NCBI RefSeq assembly: GCF_003148825.1
Contig: NZ_QGGZ01000015.1
Location: forward strand, 1 to 64,000
DNA length: 64,000 nucleotides
Direction of reading: 5' to 3'
Source: Streptomyces sp. CG 926
Lineage (GTDB): Bacteria; Actinomycetota; Actinomycetes; Streptomycetales; Streptomycetaceae
Within the stretch, counting starts at the first letter, position 1; the number at the start of each line of letters is the position of its first letter. The translations under genes were made by a program, and so were the position numbers. The notes under the pieces are model-generated. The model saw only the letters and a list, made by a program, of their open reading frames with translations. It had not been told where the DNA came from and did no database searches. Positions 1-8,750 of the stretch are shown in pieces.

Positions 1-204
1 CCGGACAACAGCGACGCCGTCCAGCCCGGTTTCCCCGCCGCCCTGCTGTGGGAGTTCCGGGTCGCCTCGCTCGCCGTCCAGCTCGTCCTGTGGGCGGTGT
101 TCGCCATCGTCTTCGGCGTCCTCGCCCAGAAGCTCCTGGCCGCGCGCGCCGATCCGGCGGGTACGGAGACGGCCGCGCCCCAGCCGGCGTCGGCCCTCGG
201 CTGA
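1..204 (+). CDS. cbtA: CbtA-type cobalt transporter subunit, C-terminal end (cut by window edge)
   Basis: The first 67 codons are open in frame 1 and end at TGA 202-204. The visible part reads as a hydrophobic helix (LAVQLVLWAVFAIVFG) followed by a short polar tail, matching the last membrane segment of CbtA, the integral membrane subunit of predicted CbtAB cobalt uptake systems. The upstream part, including the CbtB partner, is outside the window. A cobalamin riboswitch and the B12-independent methionine synthase metE lie just downstream, so cobalt and B12 functions cluster here. A strong hairpin follows 22 bases after the stop. Family assignment rests on a short C-terminus, so confidence is moderate. 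Confidence 0.6.
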   Translation, partial: PDNSDAVQPGFPAALLWEFRVASLAVQLVLWAVFAIVFGVLAQKLLAARADPAGTETAAPQPASALG

Positions 205-225
205 TCCGCGCACAGCACCACCTAC

Positions 226-266
226 AGAGCCCTGTCGCCCCGGACGTTCCGGAGCGACAGGGTTCT
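226..266 (+). terminator. Hairpin terminator after cbtA
   Basis: A long inverted repeat pairs AGAGCCCTGTCG with CGACAGGGTTCT around CCGGACGTTCCGG, giving an almost continuous stem just downstream of the cbtA stop. There is no T tract, which is normal for Streptomyces terminators. Confidence 0.7.
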
Positions 267-287
267 GTCCGTTGCCCGCCCGGGGCC

Positions 288-470
288 CCTTCAGTCCCGT
301 CGACTGCCGTCGTCGACCGGATAGGGGGACCTGGCTGCTGCGGTCCGGGTCGACCGCCAAGCGGCCGCCGATCGTGGGACGGGCGCGCTGCGCGCAGTCG
401 CGGATCTCGCACATCCGGCAGCCCAGACCGATGAGGGTGGCGTTGGCAGGGTCGTCGACGGCCGTGCCGC
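288..470 (-). pseudogene. Remnant of a ScfR-type regulator (C-terminal cysteine motif)
   Basis: On the minus strand the peptide GLGCRMCEIRDCAQRARP followed by LAVDPDRSS matches the conserved C-terminus of the short-chain fatty acyl regulator family (DUF2083, RamB/PrpR/ScfR-like), which ends in a CxxCxxxxCxQRA motif. The helix-turn-helix and IrrE-like domains are missing, and reading continues past the normal end without the expected stop. In related genomes these regulators sit beside methylcitrate or glyoxylate genes, and the neighbouring relic is a methylcitrate synthase, so both probably derive from one lost locus. Limits are approximate. Confidence 0.5.
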
Positions 471-519
471 GCGAAGGCATCGTCGCCCCGGAGGACCAGG
501 ACCGGTTCGTTCGTACCGC

Positions 520-715
520 AGGTCGGCTGGGGGAACTCGCCACCGGTGAACTCACCGGCATGGGCTTCGACATCCCCGCCTTCACCTCGATCTTCGTGAT
601 GAGCCGCATCACCGGCTGGACCTCCCACATCACCGAACAGCTCGCCCCACAACTCCCGCATCCGTCCCTTCGCTTCCTACGACGGCCCCGACCACCGCGA
701 CGTACCGCTCAGAGC
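520..715 (+). pseudogene. Remnant of 2-methylcitrate/citrate synthase C-terminus, frameshifted
   Basis: The plus strand encodes FTSIFVMSRITGW and HITEQL, matching the conserved C-terminal segment of citrate and 2-methylcitrate synthases (F-x-P-x-F-V-M-S-R ... E-Q). About 20 codons later the expected continuation NSRIRPFASYDGP is present but in another frame, so the piece carries a frameshift. No N-terminal catalytic histidines remain. It lies next to, and converges with, the ScfR-like remnant. The natural pairing of those families supports a decayed propionate (methylcitrate) locus. Confidence 0.55.
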
Positions 716-885
716 CTCCTGGGGCCGGCGCACGCTTCACGTCCTGCCTCGACCACGACCACATGTCCCGTACCGGCCGTACCGGCCGTACCGGGCCGTG
801 GACGCGCGGGCGAGGCGGCGTACCGTCTCATTTCCGACGTCCGACATGTGGACCATCGTTCTCGCAGTCTGGTGAAACGGCCTAG

Positions 886-1110
886 GGTGGCCGGTGCAGC
901 TGGTTCGCCCCGTCCGCCAGATGGGATGCGTCGTAAGAGGGAACCCGGTGGGAATCCGGGACTGCCCCGCAGCGGTGAGCGGGAACGACCGCCGTCATAC
1001 GCACTGGGACCGGACAACGGTCCTGGGAAGCGACGGCCAGTAGGTGCCCGCCGGGAGACCGGCAGGCGTGCCCGCGAGTCCGAAGACCTGCCCGTTGCCC
1101 GCACGCGGAC
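886..1110 (+). promoter_or_regulatory. Cobalamin (B12) riboswitch controlling metE
   Basis: The segment has the ordered conserved blocks of an adenosylcobalamin riboswitch. These are GATGGGATGCGTCGTAAGAG near 920, AACCCGGTGGGAATCCGGGA, the core GCCCCGCAGCGGTGAGCGGG, the B12-box-like GGGAAGCGACGGCCAGTAGG near 1026-1045, and the closing GTGCCCGCGAGTCCGAAGAC near 1070. It lies about 170 bases upstream of metE in the same orientation. When B12 is present the switch should repress metE, because the B12-dependent MetH can then supply methionine. Confidence 0.92.
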
Positions 1111-1277
1111 GATTCCGTGTGCGGATATCCCGGTGACCTCGTGGGCGGGTCGGCGTACACAGCGAGCGGCAGTTGCGGCATCGTCCCCGCGGCGTGGTCC
1201 GCCCGCTCCGTCGTTCCCTTCGCGTCCGCGTCCCGTCGCCGGGATGTTCCTGGATACATCTCGCGAAGGAGAGTTCC

Positions 1278-3602
1278 GTGACAGCGAAGCCCGCAGCCGC
1301 GGCAGCACGAGCCACCGTGTACGGCTACCCCCGCCAGGGCCGGAACCGCGAACTGAAGAAGGCTGTCGAGGGTTACTGGAAGGGCCGCGTCACCGCCGAC
1401 GCCCTTCAGGCCACCGCAGCCGAATTGCGCCGTTCCAACTGGCAGCAGCTCGCCGACGCCGGCATCGACGAAGTGCCGACCGGTGATTTCTCGTACTACG
1501 ACCACGTCCTGGACACCAGCGTCATGGTCGGCGCTGTCCCCGCCCGGCACCGGGCCGCGGTCGCGGCCGACGCACTCGACGGCTACTTCGCCATGGCGCG
1601 CGGCACCCAGGACGTGGCGCCGCTGGAGATGACCAAGTGGTTCGACACCAACTACCACTACCTCGTCCCTGAGCTCGGCCCCGATACCGTCTTCACCGCG
1701 GACCCCGCCAAGCAGGTCGCGGAACTTCGCGAAGCCCTCGCCCTCGGGCACACCGCACGCCCGGTCCTGGTCGGCCCGATCACGTACCTGCTCCTGGCCA
1801 AGCCCGCCCCGGGTGTGGCCGCCGACTTCGAGCCGCTGACGCTCCTGGACCGGCTGCTCCCCGTGTACGCCGAGGTCCTCGCCTCCCTGCGGGCGGCCGG
1901 CGCCGACTGGGTGCAGCTCGACGAGCCCGCCCTGGTCCAGGACCGCACCCCGGCAGACCTGAACGCCGCCGCCCGCGCCTACCGCGACCTCGGCGCCCTC
2001 ACCGACCGGCCCAAGCTGCTGATCGCCTCCTACTTCGGCCGCCTCGGCCAGGCCCTCCAGGTTCTGGCCGCCTCGCCCGTCGAAGGCCTGGCCCTCGACT
2101 TCACCGAGGCCGGCGCGGCGAACCTGGACGACCTCGCCGCCGTCGGCGGGCTCCCCGGCAAGCGCCTGGTGGCCGGTGTGGTCAACGGCCGCAACATCTG
2201 GATCAACGACCACCAGAAGTCCCTGACCACCCTCGGCACCCTCCTCGGCCTCGCCGACCAGGTGGACGTCGCGGCGTCGTGCTCCCTCCTCCACGTTCCG
2301 CTGGACGCCGCCGCCGAGCGGGACATCGACCCGCAGATCCGGCGCTGGCTGGCCTTCGCCCGTCAGAAGACCGCCGAGATCGCCACCCTCGCCCGCGGTC
2401 TCGCCCAGGGCACCGACGCCATCGCCGCCGAACTCGCCGCCAACCGGGCCGATCTGGCCTCCCGCGCGAGTTCTGCCATCACCCACGACCCCGCGGTCCG
2501 GGCCCGCACCGCGGCCGTCACGGATGCCGACGGACGGCGCGCGCAGCCCTACCCGGAGCGGACCGCCGCCCAGCGGGCACACCTGGGCCTGCCGCTGCTG
2601 CCGACGACCACCATCGGCTCGTTCCCGCAGACCGACGAGCTGCGCGTGGCTCGCGCCGATCTGCGGGCCGGCCGGATCGACACGGCCGGCTACGAGGCGC
2701 GCATCAAGGGCGAGATCGAGGAGGTGATCTCCTTCCAGGAGAAGACCGGCATCGACGTCCTGGTGCACGGAGAGGCCGAACGCAACGACATGGTCCAGTA
2801 CTTCGCCGAACAGCTCACCGGGTACCTCGCCACCCAGCACGGCTGGGTCCAGTCCTACGGCACCCGCTACGTCCGCCCGCCGGTGCTGGCCGGGGACATC
2901 TCCCGCCCCGAACCGATGACCGTCCGCTGGACCTCGTACGCCCAGTCCCTGACCTCCAAGCCGGTCAAGGGGATGCTCACCGGCCCGGTCACCATGCTCG
3001 CCTGGTCCTTCGTCCGCGACGACCAGCCCCTCGGCGACACCGCCCGCCAGGTCGCGCTCGCCCTGCGCGACGAGGTGGGCGACCTGGAGGCGGCCGGTAC
3101 CTCGGTGATCCAGGTCGACGAGCCCGCCCTGCGTGAAACTCTGCCGCTGCGCGCCGCCGACCACGCGGCATACCTGGCCTGGGCCACCGAGTCCTTCCGG
3201 CTCACCACCAGCGGTGTCCGGCCGGACACCCAGATCCACACCCACATGTGCTACGCCGAGTTCGGGGACATCGTCCAGGCCATCGACGACCTCGACGCCG
3301 ACGTCATCAGCCTGGAGGCCACCCGCTCCCACATGCAGGTGGCGCGCGAACTCGCCGCACACGGCTACCCCCGGGAGGCCGGGCCGGGCGTCTGGGACAT
3401 CCACTCCCCGCGCGTCCCCTCCGCCGAGGAAGCCGCGGACCTGCTCCGCATCGGCCTCAAGGCCATCCCGGCCGAGCGCTTGTGGGTCAACCCCGACTGC
3501 GGCCTGAAGACCCGCGGCTGGACGGAGACCCGCGCCTCCCTGGAGAACCTGGTCACCGCCGCCCGAGAGATCCGTACGGAACTCGCGACCGACGGGTCCT
3601 GA
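1278..3602 (+). CDS. metE: Cobalamin-independent methionine synthase
   Basis: This enzyme transfers the methyl group of 5-methyltetrahydropteroyl-triglutamate to homocysteine, the last step of methionine synthesis, in the cytosol. The start is GTG at 1278, preceded by GAAGGAGAG; the frame is open further upstream but that part lies in the leader. The 774 residues match the usual two-barrel length. The N-terminal barrel begins VYGYPRQGRNRELKKA. The C-terminal barrel carries the zinc ligands His656 and Cys658 (IHTHMC), Glu680 (SLEATRSHM) and Cys741 (NPDCGLKTRGW). The upstream cobalamin riboswitch fixes the regulation: expressed when B12 is scarce. A strong terminator follows directly, so it is monocistronic. 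Confidence 0.97.
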   Translation: MTAKPAAAAARATVYGYPRQGRNRELKKAVEGYWKGRVTADALQATAAELRRSNWQQLADAGIDEVPTGDFSYYDHVLDTSVMVGAVPARHRAAVAADALDGYFAMARGTQDVAPLEMTKWFDTNYHYLVPELGPDTVFTADPAKQVAELREALALGHTARPVLVGPITYLLLAKPAPGVAADFEPLTLLDRLLPVYAEVLASLRAAGADWVQLDEPALVQDRTPADLNAAARAYRDLGALTDRPKLLIASYFGRLGQALQVLAASPVEGLALDFTEAGAANLDDLAAVGGLPGKRLVAGVVNGRNIWINDHQKSLTTLGTLLGLADQVDVAASCSLLHVPLDAAAERDIDPQIRRWLAFARQKTAEIATLARGLAQGTDAIAAELAANRADLASRASSAITHDPAVRARTAAVTDADGRRAQPYPERTAAQRAHLGLPLLPTTTIGSFPQTDELRVARADLRAGRIDTAGYEARIKGEIEEVISFQEKTGIDVLVHGEAERNDMVQYFAEQLTGYLATQHGWVQSYGTRYVRPPVLAGDISRPEPMTVRWTSYAQSLTSKPVKGMLTGPVTMLAWSFVRDDQPLGDTARQVALALRDEVGDLEAAGTSVIQVDEPALRETLPLRAADHAAYLAWATESFRLTTSGVRPDTQIHTHMCYAEFGDIVQAIDDLDADVISLEATRSHMQVARELAAHGYPREAGPGVWDIHSPRVPSAEEAADLLRIGLKAIPAERLWVNPDCGLKTRGWTETRASLENLVTAAREIRTELATDGS

Positions 3603-3608
3603 TGAAAC

Positions 3609-3651
3609 CGGTCGTGGGCCGGCGTCCTCAGGGGCGCCGGCCCACGACCGG
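3609..3651 (+). terminator. Hairpin terminator after metE
   Basis: CGGTCGTGGGCCGGCG pairs with CGCCGGCCCACGACCG around a short loop starting 7 bases after the metE stop. It is a near-perfect 16-bp stem. Confidence 0.85.
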
Positions 3652-3900
3652 CCGTGAACCCATGGGCTCATGCGTGGGCCCGGCGACGGGAGGTCACGCG
3701 TGGCGCAACACAAACCCCGAAGCATCGTGGCTGGACGGGCAGTTCCTGCCGGCGCCGGCGCCGAAGGAGTACGGGCGCAGTACCTCAGGGGGCAGGCTGT
3801 CTACTTGGGTCCGGCCGGGAGCATGATCATCGGGGACGGTCTCGTGGAGGCTGTCCCGAGCGGGATCTCCCGCATCGCCCCTAGCAGGAACACGGTAACC

Positions 3901-4617
3901 ATGAAGCCCTCCCCGTCCCCTGAACCTCCCGCCGCGGCCTACCCGGCCCCCGCCGTGCGCCTGGCACGCTTGGCGGGCGCCGTCGGCCTCTCCGCCGGTT
4001 GGCCACCCACCGAGGACCACCTCCAGGACCTCGCGGAACGGACCGGACTGCGTCCTCACGACCTGCTGCTCGCCGCCGACCTCCCGCTGCCCGAGACCGC
4101 CTGGCACTTCGACGCGATGGCCGGGGCCTCCAGCTCCCTGGTGTTCCGCTGCCTCGGCCTGCCCGCCCACGAGAGACAACTGCTGTGCAACCGGGCCCGC
4201 TCCATGACAGTGGCAGCGGAACTCCTCGTTCCGCTGCAGCGACGCCCGTACGAGCAGTACCCCCCGAGCTTCGGTTCGCTCCTCGTCCGGATGCTCGAAC
4301 TCCGCAACCTGAACTGGTCGGGAGTGGCCAAGGCCATGTGCCTGATGTCCGGAGTCTGCAAAGCCGGCTCCACCATCGGAGCCGTAGGACGGGGCGCGGT
4401 ACCGCTCGACGCGGAACTGCTCCAGGGCTTCGCGGCCGTCCTCGGGGTACCCGTCGTGGTGCTGGCCGCCCTGACCGGCCACCCGGCACCGGCCGCTCCC
4501 CGGATCCCTACTCCCGAGACGCTCGACACCGCCTCCCTCGTCTGGGAGGTCCGCCACCTGACTACGGACCAGGTGGACTCGCTCACCACGTACGCAGAGG
4601 CACTGGGCGGAGCCTGA
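3901..4617 (+). CDS. Unrecognised regulator-like protein
   Basis: This is a soluble 238-residue protein with no membrane segment. The middle part (RLARLAGAVGLSAGW ... LAERTGLRPHDLLLAADLP) resembles the paired helix-turn-helix-like segments of Streptomyces XRE-type proteins. The second half (SLLVRMLELRNLNWSG, then LLQGFAAVLGVPVVVLAAL) repeats that helical pattern, so it may hold two degenerate DNA-binding units. ATG 3901 has a weak AGGA 11 bases upstream. An alternative GTG at 3700 has a better GGGAGG site and would add 67 residues of low-complexity sequence. It lies just upstream of tsaD in the same orientation, with an inverted repeat between them. Function is unknown; regulation of tsaD is only a guess. 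Confidence 0.55.
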   Translation: MKPSPSPEPPAAAYPAPAVRLARLAGAVGLSAGWPPTEDHLQDLAERTGLRPHDLLLAADLPLPETAWHFDAMAGASSSLVFRCLGLPAHERQLLCNRARSMTVAAELLVPLQRRPYEQYPPSFGSLLVRMLELRNLNWSGVAKAMCLMSGVCKAGSTIGAVGRGAVPLDAELLQGFAAVLGVPVVVLAALTGHPAPAAPRIPTPETLDTASLVWEVRHLTTDQVDSLTTYAEALGGA

Positions 4618-4847
4618 CACGCACGGCCGCGGCACAGCGGCACGGCAACATGGTTCCGGCTGCCGGTCCCTGGCGTCACTCAGGCGCGGGAGGTCCGAAG
4701 AGCCCTGGCCCATCGCGGTGTTCCGACCCCCGGAGACGGCGCGGTCGGGGGCCTGCCGGCGCAGTGCTGGTCCGGGGCCGGACCGCACGGGCAGCCGCTA
4801 CGGCCGAACAAGCGCGTCCACCCTGGCCACGCCGAGGGAGTACCTTA

Positions 4848-4864
4848 TTGCGCATACTGTGCAA
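4848..4864. promoter_or_regulatory. Inverted repeat in front of tsaD, possible operator
   Basis: TTGCGCA-TAC-TGTGCAA is a 7-bp inverted repeat with one mismatch, 28 bases upstream of the tsaD start. Its local base composition is much less GC-rich than its surroundings, as expected of a promoter-operator. The cognate regulator is not known. Confidence 0.4.
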
Positions 4865-4892
4865 CTGCGTGTGAAGTGTGAAAGAGGTAGCC

Positions 4893-5963
4893 GTGGCAGC
4901 TCCGGTGGTGCTCGGGATCGAGTCGTCGTGCGACGAGACGGGCGCGGGCATCGTCTCCGGCGGGAGACTGCTGGCCCATGTGGTGGCGTCCAGCATGGAC
5001 GAGCACGCGCGCTTCGGAGGCGTGGTGCCGGAGATCGCTGCCCGCGCACACCTCCAAGCCTTCAACCCGGTTGTCCAAGAGGCACTCGACCAGGCCGGGC
5101 TGCGTCTATGTGACCTCGACGCGGTTGCCGTCACCACCGGACCTGGCCTGTCCGGTGCCCTCCAGGTCGGTCTGGCCGGGGCGAAGACCCTCGCGTACGC
5201 GGCCGGTGTACCGCTGTACGGCGTGCACCACCTCGCCGGGCACGTGGCCGCCGACACCCTGGAGCACGGGCCGCTGCCGAACCCCTGCATGGTGCTCATC
5301 GTCTCCGGCGGCCACACCTCGCTGCTGCTCGTACGCGACCTGGTCCGCGATCCGATCCTGCACCTGGGCGACACCATCGACGACGCGGCCGGGGAGTGCT
5401 TCGACAAGGTCGCCCGGGTCTTCGGTCTGCCCTACCCGGGCGGGCCGGCCATCGACCGCGCCGCCCGCGGTGGCAACCCCTGCTCCGTTGCTTTCCCCCG
5501 CCCACTCCTGGGTTCCAAGGCGCACCCCTACGGCTTCTCCTTCTCCGGGCTGAAGACGGCCGCTGCCCGCTGGGCCGAGCAGCACCGCCAGAGCGGAGAG
5601 GAACTTCCTGTGGCCGACGGCGCCGCCTCGCTGCAGGAGGCCGTCGCCGACGTTCTGACCCGTAAGGCGCTCGCCGCCTGCCGGGAGTACGACGTGCGCA
5701 CGCTCGTGGTGGTGGGCGGCGTGGCCGCGAACTCACGGGTGCGGGCCCTGGCCGAGGAGCGGTGCGCGGCCGCGGGGGTCGAGCTGAGGGTGCCGCCCCT
5801 GACCCTGTGCACCGACAACGGTGCCATGATCGCCGCCGTCGGCGACCTGCTGGTCCGGGCCGGCTCGGACCCCGCCCAACTCGACATGTCCATCGACCCG
5901 TCCGCGCCCCTGGAGTACGCCGCCCTGCACCCCGTCGCCCGGCCGGCGGTGAGAGCGGCGTGA
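4893..5963 (+). CDS. tsaD: tRNA N6-threonylcarbamoyladenosine transferase TsaD (stand-alone copy)
   Basis: TsaD transfers the threonylcarbamoyl group to A37 of ANN-decoding tRNAs, together with TsaB and TsaE. The 356 residues show GIESSCDETGAG at the N-terminus, the metal-site region HHLAGH (His113 and His117), VSGGHTSLLL and the late NGAMIAAVGDLL, so the ASKHA fold is complete. GTG 4893 is preferred because AGAGG sits 5 bases upstream; GTG 4878 would add five residues. In Streptomyces tsaD normally lies in the alr-tsaE-tsaB-rimI-tsaD cluster. Here it is alone after an unrecognised regulator-like gene, so it may be a second copy with a special role. That paralogy is inference. Confidence 0.9.
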   Translation: MAAPVVLGIESSCDETGAGIVSGGRLLAHVVASSMDEHARFGGVVPEIAARAHLQAFNPVVQEALDQAGLRLCDLDAVAVTTGPGLSGALQVGLAGAKTLAYAAGVPLYGVHHLAGHVAADTLEHGPLPNPCMVLIVSGGHTSLLLVRDLVRDPILHLGDTIDDAAGECFDKVARVFGLPYPGGPAIDRAARGGNPCSVAFPRPLLGSKAHPYGFSFSGLKTAAARWAEQHRQSGEELPVADGAASLQEAVADVLTRKALAACREYDVRTLVVVGGVAANSRVRALAEERCAAAGVELRVPPLTLCTDNGAMIAAVGDLLVRAGSDPAQLDMSIDPSAPLEYAALHPVARPAVRAA

Positions 5964-6023
5964 GCGTCGCAGCGGTACGCCGGGTGTCCGGCACCGAACC
6001 GCTCGCCCGGCCGTGAGTTGTCG

Positions 6024-6062
6024 CGTGGGGAGGGCGTGGTCGGATGTCGCACCCTCCCCACG
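6024..6062. terminator. Convergent terminator between tsaD and the amidase
   Basis: CGTGGGGAGGG and CCCTCCCCACG form an 11-bp stem between two convergent genes and could serve both. Confidence 0.65.
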
Positions 6063-6101
6063 GCGGGCCGGCCGTCGGCCCGGGTGGCCGCCGACGTCAG
6101 G

Positions 6102-7847
6102 TCACCGCGCCGGCAGGTGCGGCGTACGCGGCGGTGCCGTGCGCCGGCTGCCGGTCCGCTCGAAGGCCGCGGCGAGAGTCAGCAGGGCGTTGTCGTCGTA
6201 GGCGCGGCCCGCGAAGGTCAGGCCGACGGGCATGCCGGTGTCCGCCATGGTGCCCATCGGCACGGTCACCGTCGGGATGCCGAGGTGGCGGGGGACCAGG
6301 TTGCCGTTGGCGACCCAGACGCCGTTGCGCCAGCCGAGGTCGGCGGACGCCGCGTCGACGTCCATGTCCGCGGGACCCACGTCGGCGACCGCGGGGAAGA
6401 CCACCGCGTCCAGGCCCAGCCCGTCCATCCACTCCTCCAGGTCGACGCGGCGCGTCTCCTCCAGACCGCGCAGCCCCTGCTCCAGGTGCGGCATGTCGGC
6501 CGGGGACGCGTACGGGCGCTCCCGCACGAAGCGCGGGTAGTCGCCGATCGTGTCGTCGAAGCCGTCGTAGCGGTCGGGCAGCTCGCCGTCCTGCTTGGGC
6601 CAGATACGGGAGCCGTCGACGTCGGCCAGGGTGGACAGCGCCGGGTCACCGTTGGCGCGCAGGAAGTCGTCCCAGGCCCAGGCGGACAGGTCCTCGATCT
6701 CGAAGGTGAGGTACTCGCGGCTGACCAGTCCGCGGGTGAGCAGCGAGGGAGCACCGGGGCGGTCGGACTCGTAGTTGGAGACGACGGGGAAGTCGACCTC
6801 GACGACCTCGGCGCCGGCGGCCTGAAGGTCGCGGCGTGCGGCTTCCCACAGGGTGATCACCGAGGGCCGCGTGTCGATGCGCTGCCCGGTCTGGCCGCCG
6901 ATGCCCCCGTCGGGGTTCGTTCCGGCGTCGGGGTCGGCGTTGATGTACATCCGGGGTACGCCGACCCGCTTGCCCGCGAGCGCGCCGGAAGCGGCCTCGG
7001 TGTCGGTGGGTGCGAGGGCCGGGTAGGAGGTGGGCCGTACCTGCGAGGGGGACGGCAGCGGGATCCACGGCTGGGCGCGCCACAGGTCCCCGCGCGTGTG
7101 CGGGTCGTCGGCGACGATGACGTCGAGGAGTTCGAGCAGGTCGGCCATGGTGCGGGTGTGCGGGACGACGACATCCATGGTCGGCACCAGCGGCCAGTTG
7201 CCGCGCACCGAGATCACGCCCCGGCTGGGGGTGTAGGCGCACAGCGCGTTGTTCGAGGCGGGGGCGCGGCCCGAGGACCAGGTCTCCTCGCCCAGGCCGA
7301 ACGCGCCGAAGGACGCCGCCGTCGCCGTGCCGGAGCCGTTGGAGGAGCCGGAGCCGTAGGCGCTGGTGAGCCAGTCGGCGCTGTACGGGCTCTCCGCGCG
7401 GCCGTACACGCCGCGCTGCATGCCCCCGTTCGCCATCGGCGGCATGTTGGTCAGGCCGATGAGGACGGCTCCGCCCGCCCGCAGCCGTTCGACGGCGAAG
7501 GCGTCGCGCTGGGCCACGAGGTGCTCGAAGGCGGGGGAGCCGGACGCCGCCGTGAGCCCCTTCGCGAGGTAGCTGTCCTTCGCGGTGTACGGGATGCCGT
7601 CCAAGGGGCCGAGCGTCTCGCCGCGGGCGCGGCGGGCGTCGGAGGCCTCCGCCTCCGCGCGTGCGTCGGGGTTCATCACGACCATCGCGTTCAGCGCGGT
7701 GGCCGTGCCGGGCCGGTCGTACGCGTCGATCCGCGCGAGGTAGGCGTCGAGGAGGCCGACGGCGGTCACCTCGCCCGTCTCCAGCGCCGCGCGCAGGTCG
7801 GCGATACAGGTCTCCACGACATCGAAGACATCGAAACGGCGCGTCAT
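6102..7847 (-). CDS. Amidase-signature hydrolase
   Basis: This is a 581-residue enzyme of the amidase signature family, which hydrolyses amides with a Ser-cisSer-Lys triad. The lysine sits in GIPYTAKDSYLAKG. The glycine/serine-rich stretch GSGSSNGSGTATAASFG replaces the usual GGSSGGSAAAVAAG, and GLGEETWSSGRAPASNN replaces the usual GTDTGGSIRIPA, so it belongs to a divergent branch and its substrate is unclear. ATG 7847 has GGGAGAA 6 bases upstream; the frame stays open to 7931 without a better site. It is transcribed away from a TetR regulator, with palindromic sequences between them, which suggests repression by that regulator and induction by the substrate. Confidence 0.85.
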   Translation of the reverse strand: MTRRFDVFDVVETCIADLRAALETGEVTAVGLLDAYLARIDAYDRPGTATALNAMVVMNPDARAEAEASDARRARGETLGPLDGIPYTAKDSYLAKGLTAASGSPAFEHLVAQRDAFAVERLRAGGAVLIGLTNMPPMANGGMQRGVYGRAESPYSADWLTSAYGSGSSNGSGTATAASFGAFGLGEETWSSGRAPASNNALCAYTPSRGVISVRGNWPLVPTMDVVVPHTRTMADLLELLDVIVADDPHTRGDLWRAQPWIPLPSPSQVRPTSYPALAPTDTEAASGALAGKRVGVPRMYINADPDAGTNPDGGIGGQTGQRIDTRPSVITLWEAARRDLQAAGAEVVEVDFPVVSNYESDRPGAPSLLTRGLVSREYLTFEIEDLSAWAWDDFLRANGDPALSTLADVDGSRIWPKQDGELPDRYDGFDDTIGDYPRFVRERPYASPADMPHLEQGLRGLEETRRVDLEEWMDGLGLDAVVFPAVADVGPADMDVDAASADLGWRNGVWVANGNLVPRHLGIPTVTVPMGTMADTGMPVGLTFAGRAYDDNALLTLAAAFERTGSRRTAPPRTPHLPAR

Positions 7848-7937
7848 GCGGGTTCTCCCGGTTGGCTGAGTAGGACAGGCGGGCTGCCGGCCGTCGGGGC
7901 GGCCGCGCATGCCGGCCTTCACACTCCCCATCGTCCT

Positions 7938-7986
7938 GACTAGATTTTTAGTCTAGATCAGAAGTCTAGATTTTTGGAACCTAGAC
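7938..7986. promoter_or_regulatory. Palindromic operators between the amidase and tetR genes
   Basis: Two AT-rich repeats lie in the divergent spacer: GACTAGATTTTTAGTCTAG at 7938-7956, and GTCTAGA ... CCTAGAC near 7963-7985. Both are built from CTAGA/TCTAG half sites. They sit where a TetR dimer would block both promoters. Confidence 0.6.
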
Positions 7987-8021
7987 TTGGGGCCTGGATC
8001 TCCGTAACCGAAAGTGAGCTC

Positions 8022-8750
8022 ATGCCGACGCCAGAGACGGGGCCCTCGCCCTCCACCCACCTCCTGCCGGAGGGCGCGATCGGGTCGGCCGATGCGGACG
8101 CCGGGGCCGACGCCGCCTCCCGGTCGGTGGCCCCGGCCTCGGCCGACAGGAAGCGTCAGCCCAGTGGGGACGAGGCGCGGGGGCGGGCGATGCGGGCGGC
8201 CATCGCCGTCATCGCCGAGAAGGGCTCAGCGGCCGTGCGGATGTCGGACATCGCCGAGCGGGCCGGCATGAGCACCGGGCACATCCTCTACCACTTCGGC
8301 AAGAAGGACCGGCTCCTGCTCGAAGTCCTCGCCTGGAGCCAGGCGGACCTCTGGACCCGATTCCAGCAGGCAGCCGACGAGGCCGCGTCCCCCGCCGAAA
8401 AGCTGGACCTGTTCGTCCGCTTCTACCTGCCCCGGCACCAGGGCGACGAACGCTACGCACTGTGGACGCGGGTACTGGCCCAGCGTCACGACGAAGCGGG
8501 CCGACGCATCCTCACCGAGTTGCTGGACGGCTGGGACGAGCGCCTGGACGCCATCCTCCGCGAGGGGCGGGACCTGGGACAGTTCGCCGACGTGGATCTC
8601 CCCGAGTTCACCATCCGGGCCGTGGCCATGCTCAGCGGGCTCTCCGAGGACGTGATGCTCGGGCGGTCCCGCTGGCAGCACGCCTCCCCGCACGCGTTCG
8701 CCCTGTCCGTCCTCGAACGAGAACTACGTCCGGCCGTTCCCACCGAATGA
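8022..8750 (+). CDS. TetR/AcrR-family transcriptional regulator
   Basis: The protein has 242 residues. A disordered, acidic and serine-rich N-terminus of about 50 residues precedes a typical TetR DNA-binding domain: GRAMRAAIAVIAEKG, then VRMSDIAERAGMS (recognition helix-turn-helix) and ILYHFGKKDRLL. The C-terminal helices form the ligand domain. ATG 8022 follows AAAGTGAG. Arrangement is divergent from the amidase with operator-like palindromes in the gap, so it probably represses both genes and responds to a compound related to the amidase substrate. The ligand cannot be read from sequence. Confidence 0.88.
   Translation: MPTPETGPSPSTHLLPEGAIGSADADAGADAASRSVAPASADRKRQPSGDEARGRAMRAAIAVIAEKGSAAVRMSDIAERAGMSTGHILYHFGKKDRLLLEVLAWSQADLWTRFQQAADEAASPAEKLDLFVRFYLPRHQGDERYALWTRVLAQRHDEAGRRILTELLDGWDERLDAILREGRDLGQFADVDLPEFTIRAVAMLSGLSEDVMLGRSRWQHASPHAFALSVLERELRPAVPTE

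Noticed and set aside
882..3725. Very long open frame antisense to metE
   Set aside because: It mirrors the metE codons, has a Gly/Asp/Val/Arg-rich translation without family motifs, and its only possible start overlaps metE's terminator side. It is a GC-skew shadow.
6018..7943. Long plus-strand open frame over the amidase gene
   Set aside because: It is antisense to a gene with clear amidase motifs and is itself composed of low-complexity Arg/Gly/Val.
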